Assembly: GCA_963556695.1 (NCBI GenBank)
Contig: CAUWAG010000019.1
Coordinates: 372,001 to 436,000 of the forward strand
Origin: Anthostomella pinea
Taxonomy: Eukaryota; Ascomycota; Sordariomycetes; Xylariales; Xylariaceae
DNA length: 64,000 nucleotides
Reading direction: 5' to 3'
This document shows positions 33,688 to 45,419 of this stretch, piece after piece. Position 1 is the stretch's first letter; every line of letters starts with the position of its first letter. A program made the position numbers and the translations under genes. The notes beneath the pieces were generated by a model. That model ran no database searches. It was not told the DNA's origin and worked only from the letters and a program-made list of their open reading frames with translations.

Positions 33688-36052
33688 GTTGACGGCTCGA
33701 CTGTGATGTTCATGGGGGATTTGGCTTGCGTGGAGACGGGTGTGAAATGTTAGGATTTATAAGGTTTTCGTGTTGAGGCGGAGGGGGGATGTTTGGTTGG
33801 TGTCTCGACGTTATGCACCGCCCCCTGCAGGCAGCCAGCAAGGTGAATCCCGTGCAACGCCGGGCAATCATTTGCGCGGACCACGCAAACGAGACATACT
33901 TTTCTCCTCAACGCTTCGCGCAATCAAACACCTTCAGGCACTCTGGGGGAATGAAGATGTGTCTACAATATACTCATCACTCAACCACTCATGAGCAAGT
34001 AACCCTCCATCATAATCTTGGAGGGTAGCAACTTCATGATCCTCCTGTGATGTGGTGAAGTCGAACATCACCAGATGGAGAACCAGGCAGGTGCTCCTGG
34101 TTGACAATCGAGCTGAGCAAGGCACGTCAGCGAATATATAACTCGTGTTCGTCGAAATGACTTACCTGTAACCCACTCGAGGGCTATTGAATGCCCACGG
34201 GCAGGACAAGACCACAACAGGTGAAAGGCACTCCTGCTGCCAACCTACGCCGATGGGTCGTAGGTCATTCCGCGGTTGAGAGGAGCCGTTTGGCTTGTCT
34301 CGAAAAATTTGCCTTTCCCTCACCCATGAGGCTACAGGGCCCTGTACGGCAGTGGATGGGGTGAATTAGACAGTATTGCGTGACTCGGCTCATTCTTTCC
34401 TCAGGCGATGATTGTGTGAGTGCTTGAAGAAGGGTACCAGAGCCGGCTACATGCGTCTGAGAAGGCAATGTTCGTTGGAGGTGGGCGTGGTGATGGACGA
34501 TGTTAACTATAACTGCCATATCACCGACGACGGCAGCTGCAACGTCTCGGCAGTCATGCAGATATGCAGCTTCTGTTGATCCGTAAAGTTTCGGCCAGAC
34601 AGACGAGGACGAGGCCGATAGGCAGTCCGACAGTGCAGCATCAGTCTGAATTGAAGTTGACCTTCAGACCGCAGGCTTCTCTCTGCTTGCTCTCGTGGTG
34701 ATACATATCCGCGAAGGACGTATAGGCACCGACCGATCTATTCTGGTTCATCACGGCGGGAGGGTTTAAACACAGGGCACATTGCAGCGCAATACAGCTC
34801 GCCGGGGGGTTGTGGGTGTGGACGATGTCATAGACTCGGAGTCCATCACCGGAGGTTGGCGTACAAGCGACGGAGGTAGCATCGGCAGACGATGGTTATG
34901 CAAGCGAGTGCGACTCGACTGTCTCAAGCTCGCGTTGAACGGAGCGGGTGTTTGCCTCTCGGCAGTACCCCTGAGGCCGAGTCGTGCGACTGGGCCAGCA
35001 AGGTTGCCCATACCCACTGGGACTCGGCGCGGTCTGGCCGACCTTGTCGTGCACAGCTCATCCCCTGTGGTGGAACGGCCCTCTGCTATACCATAGCTTG
35101 AGCCTGAGCCAGATTCACCAACCATTGGCGTCGCAGCTGTGCGCTGCGCTGTGGGCGAAGCTTGCGAGATGGTTAACTAGCTGTTGAGGGTCCGTGACTT
35201 TCCCGCACGGGTGCGCTGGTAGTCCCCGGTATTGGATGGACGATGGTTGAACTTTCGAGACCATGATCTCGTAACACGCGGGGTTCGAGGCCTCGACTAA
35301 AAGTCGTGCACGTCACGTCCTGTCCAGATGCGGACGGGCCACGGCTATTCGGTACCGAATTCCAACCTCTCTCAAGCCAATGAAGGCCCAGGATACAGCG
35401 ACCTAGACAGTGCTCAAAAAGCAATGCGCCGGACATGTCTCGCAGCATCAGCACCTAGACGGACAGCAAGTGTCTGTTACCCTTCAGTCTCTTGGAAGGC
35501 AATATAGTATATCCAGCTGTGTGACTGTATCAACGGAAGGCAACTTATGTCATCAACAGCATCCTTCTCAGCGGCTCAATTCAATATGGACAGTAAGCTC
35601 ATGCCGAATCGTCAACGCCATTGAATGACTTAAATGCAGAAATAGCACCAGGTAATACATACTGTAGGCATAGGTAGCTGTCCGGAGGTGGCATTATCCA
35701 GGGGCTACCGTTCACCTACTGTGCGCCGGACCTCGAGCGCCCTGTCCGGACAACTATGGAATGAACTCAATTAAGCCACAAGCGCGCTGCTCTTGGGACC
35801 CCTTTGACGGTAACACAATGTCCGGCCGTCTCGGTATGTCTCCAACATGGTCCGCTCGGACATGAGAGTACTTGAGCTGTGGGTGTGAGGGCTTGTTTAT
35901 ATACGGCGTTATATCCTCTTCCGAAGCCACCAACCACCAACAGAAACAATCACATACAATCTCCTGACGACTACTTTGGCGACACTCATTCTGACACTCT
36001 TTCCAATCGCATCTTTCTCATCCCATAAACTTGCCTATACATAACAGTTAAG
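33688..36052. other. Long intergenic stretch, no gene supported
   Basis: About 2.4 kb. Overlapping frames around 34770-35125 on both strands show no family features. A tRNA T-arm-like hairpin at about 35277-35295 has no matching acceptor stem. Direct upstream region of the melanin-type reductase at the right end. Confidence 0.45.
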
Positions 36053-37221
36053 ATGCCTGGTGTTACTACTACCACAAAGTGGGATGCTATTCCCGGCCCT
36101 CTGGGCCTACAATCTGCATCTCTCGAGGGGAAGGTTGCCCTTGTCACCGGTGCCGGTAGGTCAATCATCTCCCAGTGTGTTCCGTGATTACAACATCCAC
36201 GTCCCGAATCCCATGAATCATCCAACGACCTCTCCTAGCTGGGGTTACCGTCCTGTGTAGCGTGGAAGTGAGGGGTGGTTTCACGGCCATCCCCATGCCA
36301 AGTTCCGGAGGATGTCAGCTCTGGCGGCACACCTCGCATCCAATCACCACCCTCTCCGCACGCCCAAATAGTAAACTCCACAAGCAGAATACTGCCCCGC
36401 TGACATCTGACCACTGATCGCTGACACCCCCCGCAGGTCGTGGCATTGGCCGTGAGATGGCCCTGGAGCTGGGCCGTCGCGGCGCCAAGGTCATCGTCAA
36501 CTACGCCAACAGCACCGAGTCGGCCGAGGAGGTAGTGCAGGCGATCAAGAAGTCCGGATCGGACGCGGCGTCGGTCAAGGCCAACGTGTCGGACGTGCCG
36601 CAGATCGTCGCCATGTTCGAAGAGGCCGTCAAGATCTTCGGCAAGCTCGACATCGTGTGCTCCAACAGCGGCGTCGTGTCGTTCGGCCACGTCAAGGACG
36701 TCACCGAGGAGGAGTTCGACCGCGTCTTCGCCATCAACACGCGGGGCCAGTTCTTCGTCGCCCGCGAGGCCCACAAGCACCTCGAGGTCGGCGGCCGCCT
36801 CATCCTTATGGGCAGCATTACGGGGCAGGCCAAGGGCGTCCCCAAGCACGCCGTCTACTCCGGCAGCAAGGGCGCCATCGAGACCTTTGTCCGCTGCATG
36901 GCCGTCGACTTTGGCGACAAGAAGATCACCGTCAATGCCGTCGCCCCCGGCGGCATCAAGACCGACATGTACCATGCCGTCTGCCGAGAGTACATTCCCG
37001 GCGGTGCCGACAAGACTGACGAGGAGGTCGACGAGGTAAGATACCCTTGCCCTGTGCTCTTATATATGCTTACGTTCTTCCAGTACGCCCGCACATGGTC
37101 TCCCCTCGACCGTGTCGGTCTGCCCATCGACATTGCTCGTTGCGTGTGCTTCCTCGCTTCCAACGACGGTGGATGGGTCAACGGCAAGGTCCTCGGCATT
37201 GATGGCCACGCCATGATGTAA
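36053..37221 (+). CDS. Tetrahydroxynaphthalene-reductase-type SDR (DHN-melanin family)
   Basis: Exons 36053-36155, 36437-37035 and 37084-37221; 279 residues. Intron 1 is unusually long (281 nt, GTAGGT...CGCAG) and its splicing rebuilds the cofactor motif TGAGRGIG; intron 2 is 48 nt. The protein follows the naphthol reductases of DHN-melanin synthesis very closely from memory: [67 protein letters not shown] (catalytic Ser, Tyr, Lys), [24 protein letters not shown] and a C-terminus [12 protein letters not shown]. Reaction of the family: NADPH-dependent reduction of 1,3,6,8-tetrahydroxynaphthalene to scytalone. No polyketide synthase or scytalone dehydratase lies in the window, so a related quinone reductase role is possible. 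Confidence 0.88.
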
Positions 37222-38472
37222 GGGTCAATTGGCAATGCCACGATGTAGAGGTCAAATGGTAATCGTCGGCTCGCGCTACTCACCTTTGTAACATATACAC
37301 CGGGATTCTGCTCTTATCTGGAGGTTGCCTTGTGCCGTCAGGAGTTCGACGTTGTCAGGGGTCAACCCATCATAGACTGTTACGCTCGATCAGTATACAA
37401 TCTATCTTGCCAACCTTCGCTCTAAGATCTTATGTGGTTTGGTACAGCCGTGAACACTATCTAGACGTGATTTGGCATGAGGCTGCATCATTCCTCATGG
37501 TATCCTAATAGCACGCATCGATGACTACACTTTGGAGTCGTCACATTGTAGTTTTGCCATGGCCAATCCAAACTGTGGTCTCAACTGTTCACCTACAGTA
37601 AATCTGATATAACCCAGCCTATAAAATTCTTGCAGCAAATACCTTTGACATCGTCTCACCTCCATTTCCAACAGACCTCTAATTCATGCAAGTCATAGCG
37701 TGTCCCAACACGGTGGGCCTATGGTTCGCGGCGATTGGTCCAACTTCGAGTGCAACGTATTACACCAACACTGTCACCGATTCTTCGAGCAATCAACTGT
37801 GCACCATGTTTGTACGCCTGTGACACCACGGTCAAGGTAGTACACGGAAGAGAAGTCCGAGCAAGAGTCCGAAGTACAGGATCTGAATCCCTGCCGACGC
37901 CGGCCTGATAGCGTGGCTGATCTACGGCGTAGTCCAGTAGAAGTCCTCGTTGCTGACCATTCAGCTCGTCTCCTGAGCCTCCAACTGGCCCAACTGCCCT
38001 CCTTGCTGACCCGAGTGGCGAATGGCAATCGTCCCTCATACCGCCTCCACGTGTTTTGCATGCACCCATTGCGATGCAGTTCGATCGGCTGTGCATCAAC
38101 ATGTCCCCGCATGGTCTCATGGTGCAAGAAAGCTCTTCTATTGGCTGGGACTCGATGGAAACCCTGCTATACCCAATAGGATACGCCCGTTATGTCCGCT
38201 GTCAGACTGGCGGACCACGCGCATCCCAGTCTCATCCCTGTAGAAGAGGCAGTGAGAGTGCAACGTCAGGCGTACTTCCTGCCTACTAGGAAGGATCGGA
38301 CTACCGGTGTGCTTCAACGCGCTCATAATTCGCCTCCAGAACATCTATAAATGAGTCTTTTCATTCTGATAGCTTTCTTCGAGTCCAGTGACCTTCGAAA
38401 ATCTTTCGAATTATCCCACCTACTGCCATATTATCGTCCACAGACCTATCGAGTCTGACCACCATCGACAAG
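37222..38472. other. Intergenic
   Basis: No gene recognised; minus-strand frames at 37719-38127 overlap in two phases and lack features. Confidence 0.45.
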
Positions 38473-40493
38473 ATGACCAAGAACATCTCCCAGGACCAGG
38501 CTGGAGCAAGTGGCGCACCGTCGGAAGAAGAGCCCACCGGCCAGAAGTGTGAGTTCAAGGCCTATCATGAGACAGTCAAGCGGGGAGTCCCGTCTTCGGA
38601 GCCCATCTCAGACCCCTTCGGCAAGCTCGACGCCCGAGATGACGACAGCACGTACGCGCTGGTCATCAGGCGGACCTTCCAAGAGAAGAAGCCCAAGAAG
38701 ACCACGATGCAGATCAACTCGCCCCATATCCTGAAGGCATTCTGCGAGGTCATCAAGTCATACGCCCCCGTGCCATCGGACTTCACCACATCGCTCGAGC
38801 TGAAAAGCCCCTTCGAGATGCTAGTTCACCACTGGGACGACCTGGAGGCCTACCGCTACGCAGCGGCATCCTCGACAACAGCCCGCCAGCACCTGGACCT
38901 GCTCTTCGAGTTCATGGCCCACGAGCTCAAGCCCGGCCGCGACCGCGCGCTGAAGATGATCCAGGAGGGCCAGGTCGCGTACAAGGACGCCTGGGTCATC
39001 TACCGGCCGGGCGAGATCCTGTACACCGAGTTCTCGGGCGAGCCGTGGCTGCTCGTGTGCCGCAAGACGGCGTACGAGGAGAGCAAGGACGACGGGCCGT
39101 ACCTCGAGGTGCACTGCGAGTACACGTGCCACAACGGCGCCGTTGTCGGCAACGCCGCGCACGCCGTCAAGATGTACCAGCGCGAGCGGTTCCCCCAGGA
39201 CAACCCGGCCGGCATCGCGGACCTGCCGCTGTGTCCGCGGCGGTTCGTCAAGGTGGGCGAGGCGCTGGAGCGCCGCCTGCGCGTGCGTGGGGAGAAGTAC
39301 CTCGCGCTGAGCGACCGGTCCACGGTCGCGTACGACGGCCCGGCCGAGTGGCTCAAGGAGCCGCCGTTCGAGTTCTACGACATGTCCAACTGCAAGTTCC
39401 GCGGCGTCTGGCTGCCGTTCACCGAGGCCGGGCGCGTGGTGCTCGACCGCAAGACGTTTGGCGAGGAGCAGCGCATGGCGCGCGTCGCGGTCAAGATCGC
39501 CGACCCGAAGCCCTGGCTCTGTCCCCCGTTCACGCTGGGCTACTCGCTCAACCGCAAGAACTGGTGTCGGTTCCTCGTCGACAATATCAGCGACGTCCGC
39601 TGGAAGCCGAGCGCGTGGGACGAGCTCGTGCTGCCCGACGCTGAGAAGTTGGTCCTGCAGAGCTTGGTCACGTCGCATGAGTACAGCAGGAACCCGCGCG
39701 ACCACATGCAGCAGAAGGGCAAGGGGCTGGTTTGTCTGCTGCACGGCACGCCGGGATCCGGCAAAACGCTCACTGCGGAGACGGCGGCTGAAGGAACGAA
39801 GAAGGCGCTTGTCTCTACGTCGGTGGGAGAGCTTAACAGAGGGGCTAGGTAGGACGTGTCTTGTCCCAAACCTGACGGAACCGTTGGCTAATATGGATAC
39901 AGTATTCTATCCGGCTCGGCAGCTTTCGAGAAGGAGTTGAAGAAGTGTCTCCAGTATGCCACGATCTGGCAAGCCGTTGTCCTACTCGATGAGGCAGACA
40001 TCTTCCTAGAGGCCCGCAAGGACAACAGCTCGGACCGCAATGCCCTGGTCGCCAGTAAGTCCACAAAATTCTGTTTGTTCGAGAGTCGCAAGCTGACCTG
40101 AACGTCCCAGTCTTCCTCAAGGAACTCGAATACTTCGGCGGCATCGTTTTCCTGACCACCAACCGCGTCGAGTCCTTTGACCATGCTATGAAGTCCCGCA
40201 TCCATCTATCCCTCTCGTATACGCCGCCCGGGGTCGATGTCCGCAAGCGGATTTGGCTGCAGTGTCTTCAGGCCATTCCCAAGGAAGCATCTGCGATAGA
40301 TGCCGAGGGCGCCGTCGATGGCTTGGCGGAACAGGGGCTCAACGGAAGGGAGATCGCCAATGCTGTCAACACGGCGCGCACCATGGCCCGGTTTGAGAAG
40401 ACGCCTCTGAGGATGAAGCATGTCGAGGTCGTGCTGGGTGTGCGTCGCGCTTTCGATGACAGCCTAAAGAATGGAGGTCTGTCTTTGCTGTAG
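38473..40493 (+). CDS. AAA ATPase with N-terminal DUF7025-type domain, intact
   Basis: Exons 38473-39848, 39903-40054 and 40111-40493; introns of 54 and 56 nt keep frame; 636 residues. The N-terminal half has the layout of the fungal DUF7025-AAA family (a segment ILYTEFSGEPWLLVCRK...LEVHCEYTCHNG, later RGEKYLALSDRS). The AAA core follows: linker RWKPSAWDELVLPDAEK, Walker A HGTPGSGKT (near residue 425), Walker B AVVLLDEADIFLEARK, sensor-1 GGIVFLTTNRVESFDHAMKSRIHL and a lid with GLNGREIANAVNTARTMA. Probably a cytosolic or nuclear remodelling ATPase of unknown substrate. Strong G+C bias gives a long antisense frame at 38821-39744, which is a shadow. A decayed relative lies at 52923-55139. Confidence 0.88.
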
Positions 40494-41475
40494 GAGTTTG
40501 ATAGAGCAGCGGAAGGTCCATAGTAGTGCTTTCCTAGATGGACTAGGGGAGGGTCAAAGAGCTGAGATTCGTGAGAAAGGTGACTTATGTGGCATTTGTT
40601 TCAAGCACTTGCAGAACTTGCAGAAGGATACAATTCAACTATCGCGAATCAAGCCAGAGAGCAACCTCAGACAAACTACATGCACATACTTTGATACATC
40701 ATTGCAATCTGGACGTGACTGCAGAACTTTCCACAAGAGGGTCAGGGGCCCGTATTCCAGATCGAGTGCGAGTGAGTGAGTCAACCTGATGGTATCTAGG
40801 TGCTGTGGGAATTGAGATGGCAAGGCAGAGTTGAAGGAGGAGCAGCCCAATGCCAACGTGATGCTGGCACACTCGCGATAAGAACGAAAGGTTCTGACCT
40901 TAGGCGGCAATGCCGAAGTGGAACATGCGCTATGGAGAAGGATCTCCAGATATATCTCATCAGGGTGCAGACATGAAGGAGTTCCCTACGGAACCCGGCA
41001 GCCCCGGCGTGCCCGGGTAAGGATCACGACCCGCGCACCCACCATTGTGGAAATGAGGGATGCGGCAAATGATATCAGGAGCCGCCCAAAATGGCAGTGC
41101 CCAGGGTATCTACTACCGAGAAATCCACATATAGCGGACTACAAGGATTCTGTACGAAAAATAGCTACCCGTATCAGGATTGCTGCTATTAGCATATTTG
41201 ACACCTTGCAGTCCACCTTATTTACACCGAGTACGGGGTAGGAGCATGGGAGGATTTGGCGACCCTTGGTAACTATACATGGATAGGAGAACATTGCGTG
41301 TCCATTCACGCGTAACTGGGACATGCAGAAACCGAATGCTCAAAAGGGACAGCCCTTATTATATAAGTTGATCCTGTGTTCGAAAATCATCTTCTATCAA
41401 ACTCACCATACTGCACTCGAGACATAGATCAAGACTCTCTGTACATCGAAAACCCTCTATGAATCGATACCTACC
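40494..41475. other. Intergenic
   Basis: No gene recognised. TATATAAG-like sequence at about 41360 precedes the small secreted protein gene. Confidence 0.45.
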
Positions 41476-41903
41476 ATGAGACTCTCCGCGCAACTTTCAC
41501 TCCTGGCCCTGGCGCTCAGCCAGGCATTGGCCAACCCCATGAATGCCAATGCACCCAACAACATCGCGGTATGTCACAACAATAAACAAACCCTCGCAAT
41601 GATCTTCCTGCCCTAACAGTGCGGCCTACCCAGAAGCGAGATTCCGCCGACGACTGCAAGAAGGCGTGTACAGGAACACTGGCACTCGTGCCGTCGCCTG
41701 CAGATGGCTTTGATGTTGATACATGCAGCAAAGAGTGCGAGGGCTCGCTTCATCTTAAGAAAATTGCCAAGGTGTTGGCTCCGAACATTAACGACGACGG
41801 TGAGGAGGTGACGTTCGAAGATGGCTGGAAATTGCCTGTAAAGACGTTCTACAACAAAGTGAGGACAGTTCAGAAAGAGACTCAAAGCAATGACCAAGGT
41901 TGA
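41476..41903 (+). CDS. Small secreted protein with Kex2-like site and four cysteines
   Basis: Exons 41476-41568 and 41634-41903; 65-nt intron GTATGT...CCCAG with CTAAC branch; 120 residues. Signal peptide MRLSAQLSLLALALSQALA, a short Asn/Pro/Met propeptide, then Lys-Arg directly after the splice junction (IA|KRDS), a Kex2-type processing site. The mature part has four cysteines as two C-x3-C pairs (DDCKKACTG and DTCSKECEG) and a charged C-terminal half. The nearer AG at 41618-41619 would put exon 2 out of frame, so 41633 is the acceptor. It has the size and layout of secreted effector-like or structural peptides; no family recognised. Confidence 0.8.
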
Positions 41904-41905
41904 AA

Positions 41906-42053
41906 GTCATGTGCAACTTGGCTGGTGGGCGGAGTAATCATGTATCAAGAATACCTAAAATACAGTTCATGACTGGAAGCCATGACTGGAGAGTCACGTG
42001 CAACTTCGGTGGTGGGAGGAGTGATTATGTATCAAGAGTACCTAACATAGAGT
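41906..42053 (+). repeat. Imperfect tandem duplication after the secreted-protein gene
   Basis: Two about 59-bp units (41906-41965 and 41995-42053), sharing TGCAACTT, GGTGGG, GGAGT and ATGTATCAAGA, spaced 89 bp. The first unit starts just after the stop codon. Confidence 0.7.
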
Positions 42054-42160
42054 GCCTCGCACTTAGTCACATACCAAATGCCAGCAGTCACATACTAAAT
42101 ACCAGCGTTACCCACCTCCAAGACACTGGGCGTTTCAACCACTTCCAGACTCTCTCTCCC

Positions 42161-42200
42161 CTCACATCCCCTCACATCCCCTCACATCCCCTCACATCCC
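42161..42200 (+). repeat. 10-bp tandem repeat at the GH3 stop codon
   Basis: Four units of CTCACATCCC. The GH3 stop (42192-42194) lies inside the last unit, so the C-terminal residues are encoded at the repeat edge. Confidence 0.85.
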
Positions 42201-44607
42201 CGTATGCCGCGGCCAAGCATCCAACAAAACCGCCCTCCCCGTCAGCGTAAAGTTCCACGTCGCCCCTGTCGGCACATCCACCAGCAAACTATAGCTCCCG
42301 GGCCACAACCACAAACCCCCTTCTTCATCCCTCCTCCCCAGGCTCTTCAGCGTCAGCGTCAGGTTCGCCATACCTTCTGCACTGGGGGTGACGTCAAACA
42401 GTCGCTGGTAAGCAACGAGCCGCTTGATCGGGTACGGCGCGGGCCCGTGCTCGCCGGCGAGGAAGCCGAGCACTACGAAGTCGGAGGTTGTGGCGCCGGT
42501 GTTGGATACGGACACGGGGACCGTCTGGAAGGGGCACTGGTCCTTCTGGGTCTCGGTGCAGTTAGCGACGAGGGATCCCGTGTCCCAGGTTGAAGGCGAC
42601 GACTCGGGCATGTCGATCGTGGTGCTGAAATTGGTGTAGTGCAACCCATACCCGAAGGGCACCGTCGCCTGGTCGTACCACATGTACGTGCGGCCCGGGT
42701 TCCCGCTTGTGGAATTGGGGCGGAGGCCCATGTCCGTCATGGCCACGTCGTCGACGTAGTGCGCCGGGTACTGCGTCACGGGCAGCCGGCCCGCTGGCGC
42801 GACTTTTCCTGTTAGGATGTTCATGATGGCGTCGCCGCCGGCCATGCCGGGGTACCCGCCCCACACGATCGCCGAGACGTTCGGGTGGTTGATGAACGGC
42901 GCGTCGTCCTGCTGGCCGCCCATCTGCAGGAGGATGAAAAACTTGCCCAGACCGGCGAGCTGGGTCACGATGTCGATCCGCTCGCCTGACCAGCGGATCA
43001 GCGTGCGGTCGTTGCTTTCCGACTCGGTGCTGGTGGTTGGCCCGTCGGCGTAGATGATGATATCGGCAGCTGCGGCGGCGCTGAGTGCTGCCGGATAGCC
43101 GCTTGTCGTTGGGTCTCCTGGCGAGCCGCCGTAGATGGCGTTGACGTTGGGGAGCCGAGTCGCGGCGTAGTACGGCAAGTGCAGATACTTGGCGATACCA
43201 GCGTAGTTCCCCTGCATCACCGTTGTGGCATTGGCCCATCCTCCGATCATGGCGATGGTGAGGTTGCCCTCGGTCGGTATCTGCAGTGGAAGGATCCCAT
43301 CGTTCTTGATCAACACGATGGCCTCCTCGGCAGCTTTTCGAACAAGCTCCTCCGCGGCCGAGGTGAAGACATCGGAAAAGTCGAGTGAACGGTAAGGGGT
43401 AGCGTCAGCCGGGTCAAAGTAGCCCAATTTGATTAGGGCCGCATAGATGTGCGTAATGGCCTGATCCAGTGTGGCGTCGTCGATAATTCCTTCATCGTAC
43501 GCAGCGGGCAAGTGAAGTTGATAGTAAGTGCCACAGTTCAGGTCTGTCCCTGCGAGCAGCGCACTAGCCGCGGCCGCTTCACGGCTATCGCGGTAGTCGT
43601 GGGGCATGAAGACGTTCTGTATAGCGTCGCAGTCCGAAACGACGTATTGGTAGTCGCGGTCCCAGTTCCGGTGATCTCTCAGGAGATCTTGGATGATGTA
43701 TGACGAGCTGCATGTTGGAACACCATTGAGAGCGTTGTAGGAGCACATTACAGAGCCAGCGTTTGCCCGCGCACAGGCTTCGAAGGGGCCATGTAGTACT
43801 CAGCCAGTTCCTGAGGATTGACTATGGCATCGAATTCATAGCGCTCGTTGCCGAGCCAGTCTTCGATGTCATAGGCAGCGAAGTGCTGGGTTCAATGTCA
43901 GTATCCACAGCCAAAGAACAGCGCCTCAGCAGCAGATGATGTTACCTTGCATGTCGCAACCACCTTCAGTATATCTGGGTCCTCGCCACCTTGGAGCCCC
44001 TTGATGAGCGCCGTCACATACGAGCTCAAGTGAAACGGATCTTCGCCCGGAGTCTCCTGACCTCTTCCCCATCGAGGATCTCGGTATGGGTTTATGTTTG
44101 GCGTCCAAAAGTCCAAGCCTGATCGATTGAAGTTGTTGAAAGTTCGAGCTTCCGTACTGACCACCGTCGCGACGGCTTCAATGAGATCGTCATCGAACGC
44201 GGCGCCCATGAGAATCGGCTGTGGGAAGGAGCTGGCATAGGAGAAGTCCCCCGTCGCGTTGAAGTTAACGCCAGGGGAAGTAGCAACACCATGGAGAGTC
44301 TCCTCTAGACCACAGTCAGCAATTGCATCCCACAACAGGAGGACAGGAGCAGGGAATACGTACGCCACCACTCATAGCCTGGTAGCTCAAGTCTCTCAAC
44401 GCCAGGTGATGTGTTGATCAGGAGCGCAAACTTCTCGTCCGTCTCGAGAGCTGCGACCAAGGCTTTGACGCGCTCTGAGATTGAGAGACCAGTGTTACAC
44501 ACGCCGTTGCTTGCGAGCGGTCCACTGGTGCAGTCCGGGAAGACGTGCCCAATGGCGGCCACGCCCGTGCTCATCAACGTCAAAACCGAGCCTAGTAGGA
44601 GTGCCAT
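42192..44607 (-). CDS. GH3 beta-xylosidase-type glycoside hydrolase, apparent frameshift
   Basis: Complement of 44364-44607, 43946-44304 and 42192-43885, with introns of 59 nt (44305-44363) and 60 nt (43886-43945). Signal peptide MALLLGSVLTLMSTGVAA, then FPDC...LELPGYEWW-QETLHGVA, NPYRDPRWGRGQETPGEDP, the nucleophile Asp in VVSDCDAIQNV, AEEAIVLIKNDGILPL, and a C-terminal fibronectin-III-like part. The pattern matches secreted fungal GH3 xylan 1,4-beta-xylosidases. Near 43780-43786 the frame breaks: between EYYMAP and FEACARANAGSVMCSYNA one base is missing in a CCCC run. Either the copy is recently disabled or a homopolymer base was lost in sequencing; everything else is intact. Confidence 0.82.
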
Positions 44608-45419
44608 GACATCTGATCTCAAGTCGAGCAGCAACCTCCACCACAATCCTCGTCTTCATCGTGGCCGGTGTTCGCGTCTTAAAAATAGTTAGAAGCTGCG
44701 GAGAAACCCCTATAACCCCGATCTCCCCGCATTGGGGCTCCATGCGACCGAATAGACTCTCCTCATCGTCTCCGTTTTCTGGGTGCGCTCGAGGTGGTGA
44801 ACGCATGCATTCCGGCATATCTAAGAGCCCAGTGCCGTGGCTTGCAGCTGCCCATCTCTGTTGACTGCGGGTGCATGTCTTACCGGCCGACATGGCCAAC
44901 CAAGCGTGACGGTGACGGTGCCGTAGACAAGCGTTGCGGTGAACGGCATGCATTATACCGATATCCTCAGATCAAGTGCATGGTGGGCGGGCTTATGGGC
45001 CAATAGAGAAAATGTTAAGATGTCATGACGCACCATGTTGCAGTCTTTCCCCAGTAATGCCTTCAGGCTAAATCAGGCTGGGGCAACTGGTATGCGGAGA
45101 ATGTGGAGGCTGTCGGGGCTGGGGTTATACATGAATGGACACTCCGCACACATCTCGACATCGACCACTAAAAGACGGGGTGAAGACCATACCTCCACAA
45201 GCAAGGGTCACACAAGGCCACGAAGTGGTGACCGGGTGATGATGAACATGCCCCTACCTGCTCGAATCCGATTTTCTCAATACTTCTCTATTCATACCAG
45301 CCAGCGGTGCAGTTAATGCGCGGAAGGAGAGAGGGTGAAAGCTCGGAGACCTACAAACGGTGAGCAGTATTGCCTTTCTGTAAGTAGTACTCATCCTGCA
45401 AAGGGGCCACCTCAGCGTG
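44608..45419. other. Intergenic
   Basis: Upstream region of the GH3 gene and 3' flank of the next gene. Nothing recognised. Confidence 0.45.

Noticed and set aside
35240..35310. tRNA-like T-arm hairpin (CGGGG-TTCGAGG-CCTCG)
   Set aside because: No acceptor stem pairs around it, and the upstream hairpin has a 6-nt loop, so no cloverleaf forms.
36235..36975. 246-codon minus-strand ORF
   Set aside because: Antisense shadow of the G+C-rich melanin-type reductase; it lacks any protein motif.
36053..37221. DHN-melanin gene cluster
   Set aside because: No polyketide synthase, scytalone dehydratase or cluster regulator was found on either side.
38821..39744. 307-codon minus-strand ORF
   Set aside because: Antisense shadow of the intact AAA ATPase; low-complexity Arg/Val/Leu composition.
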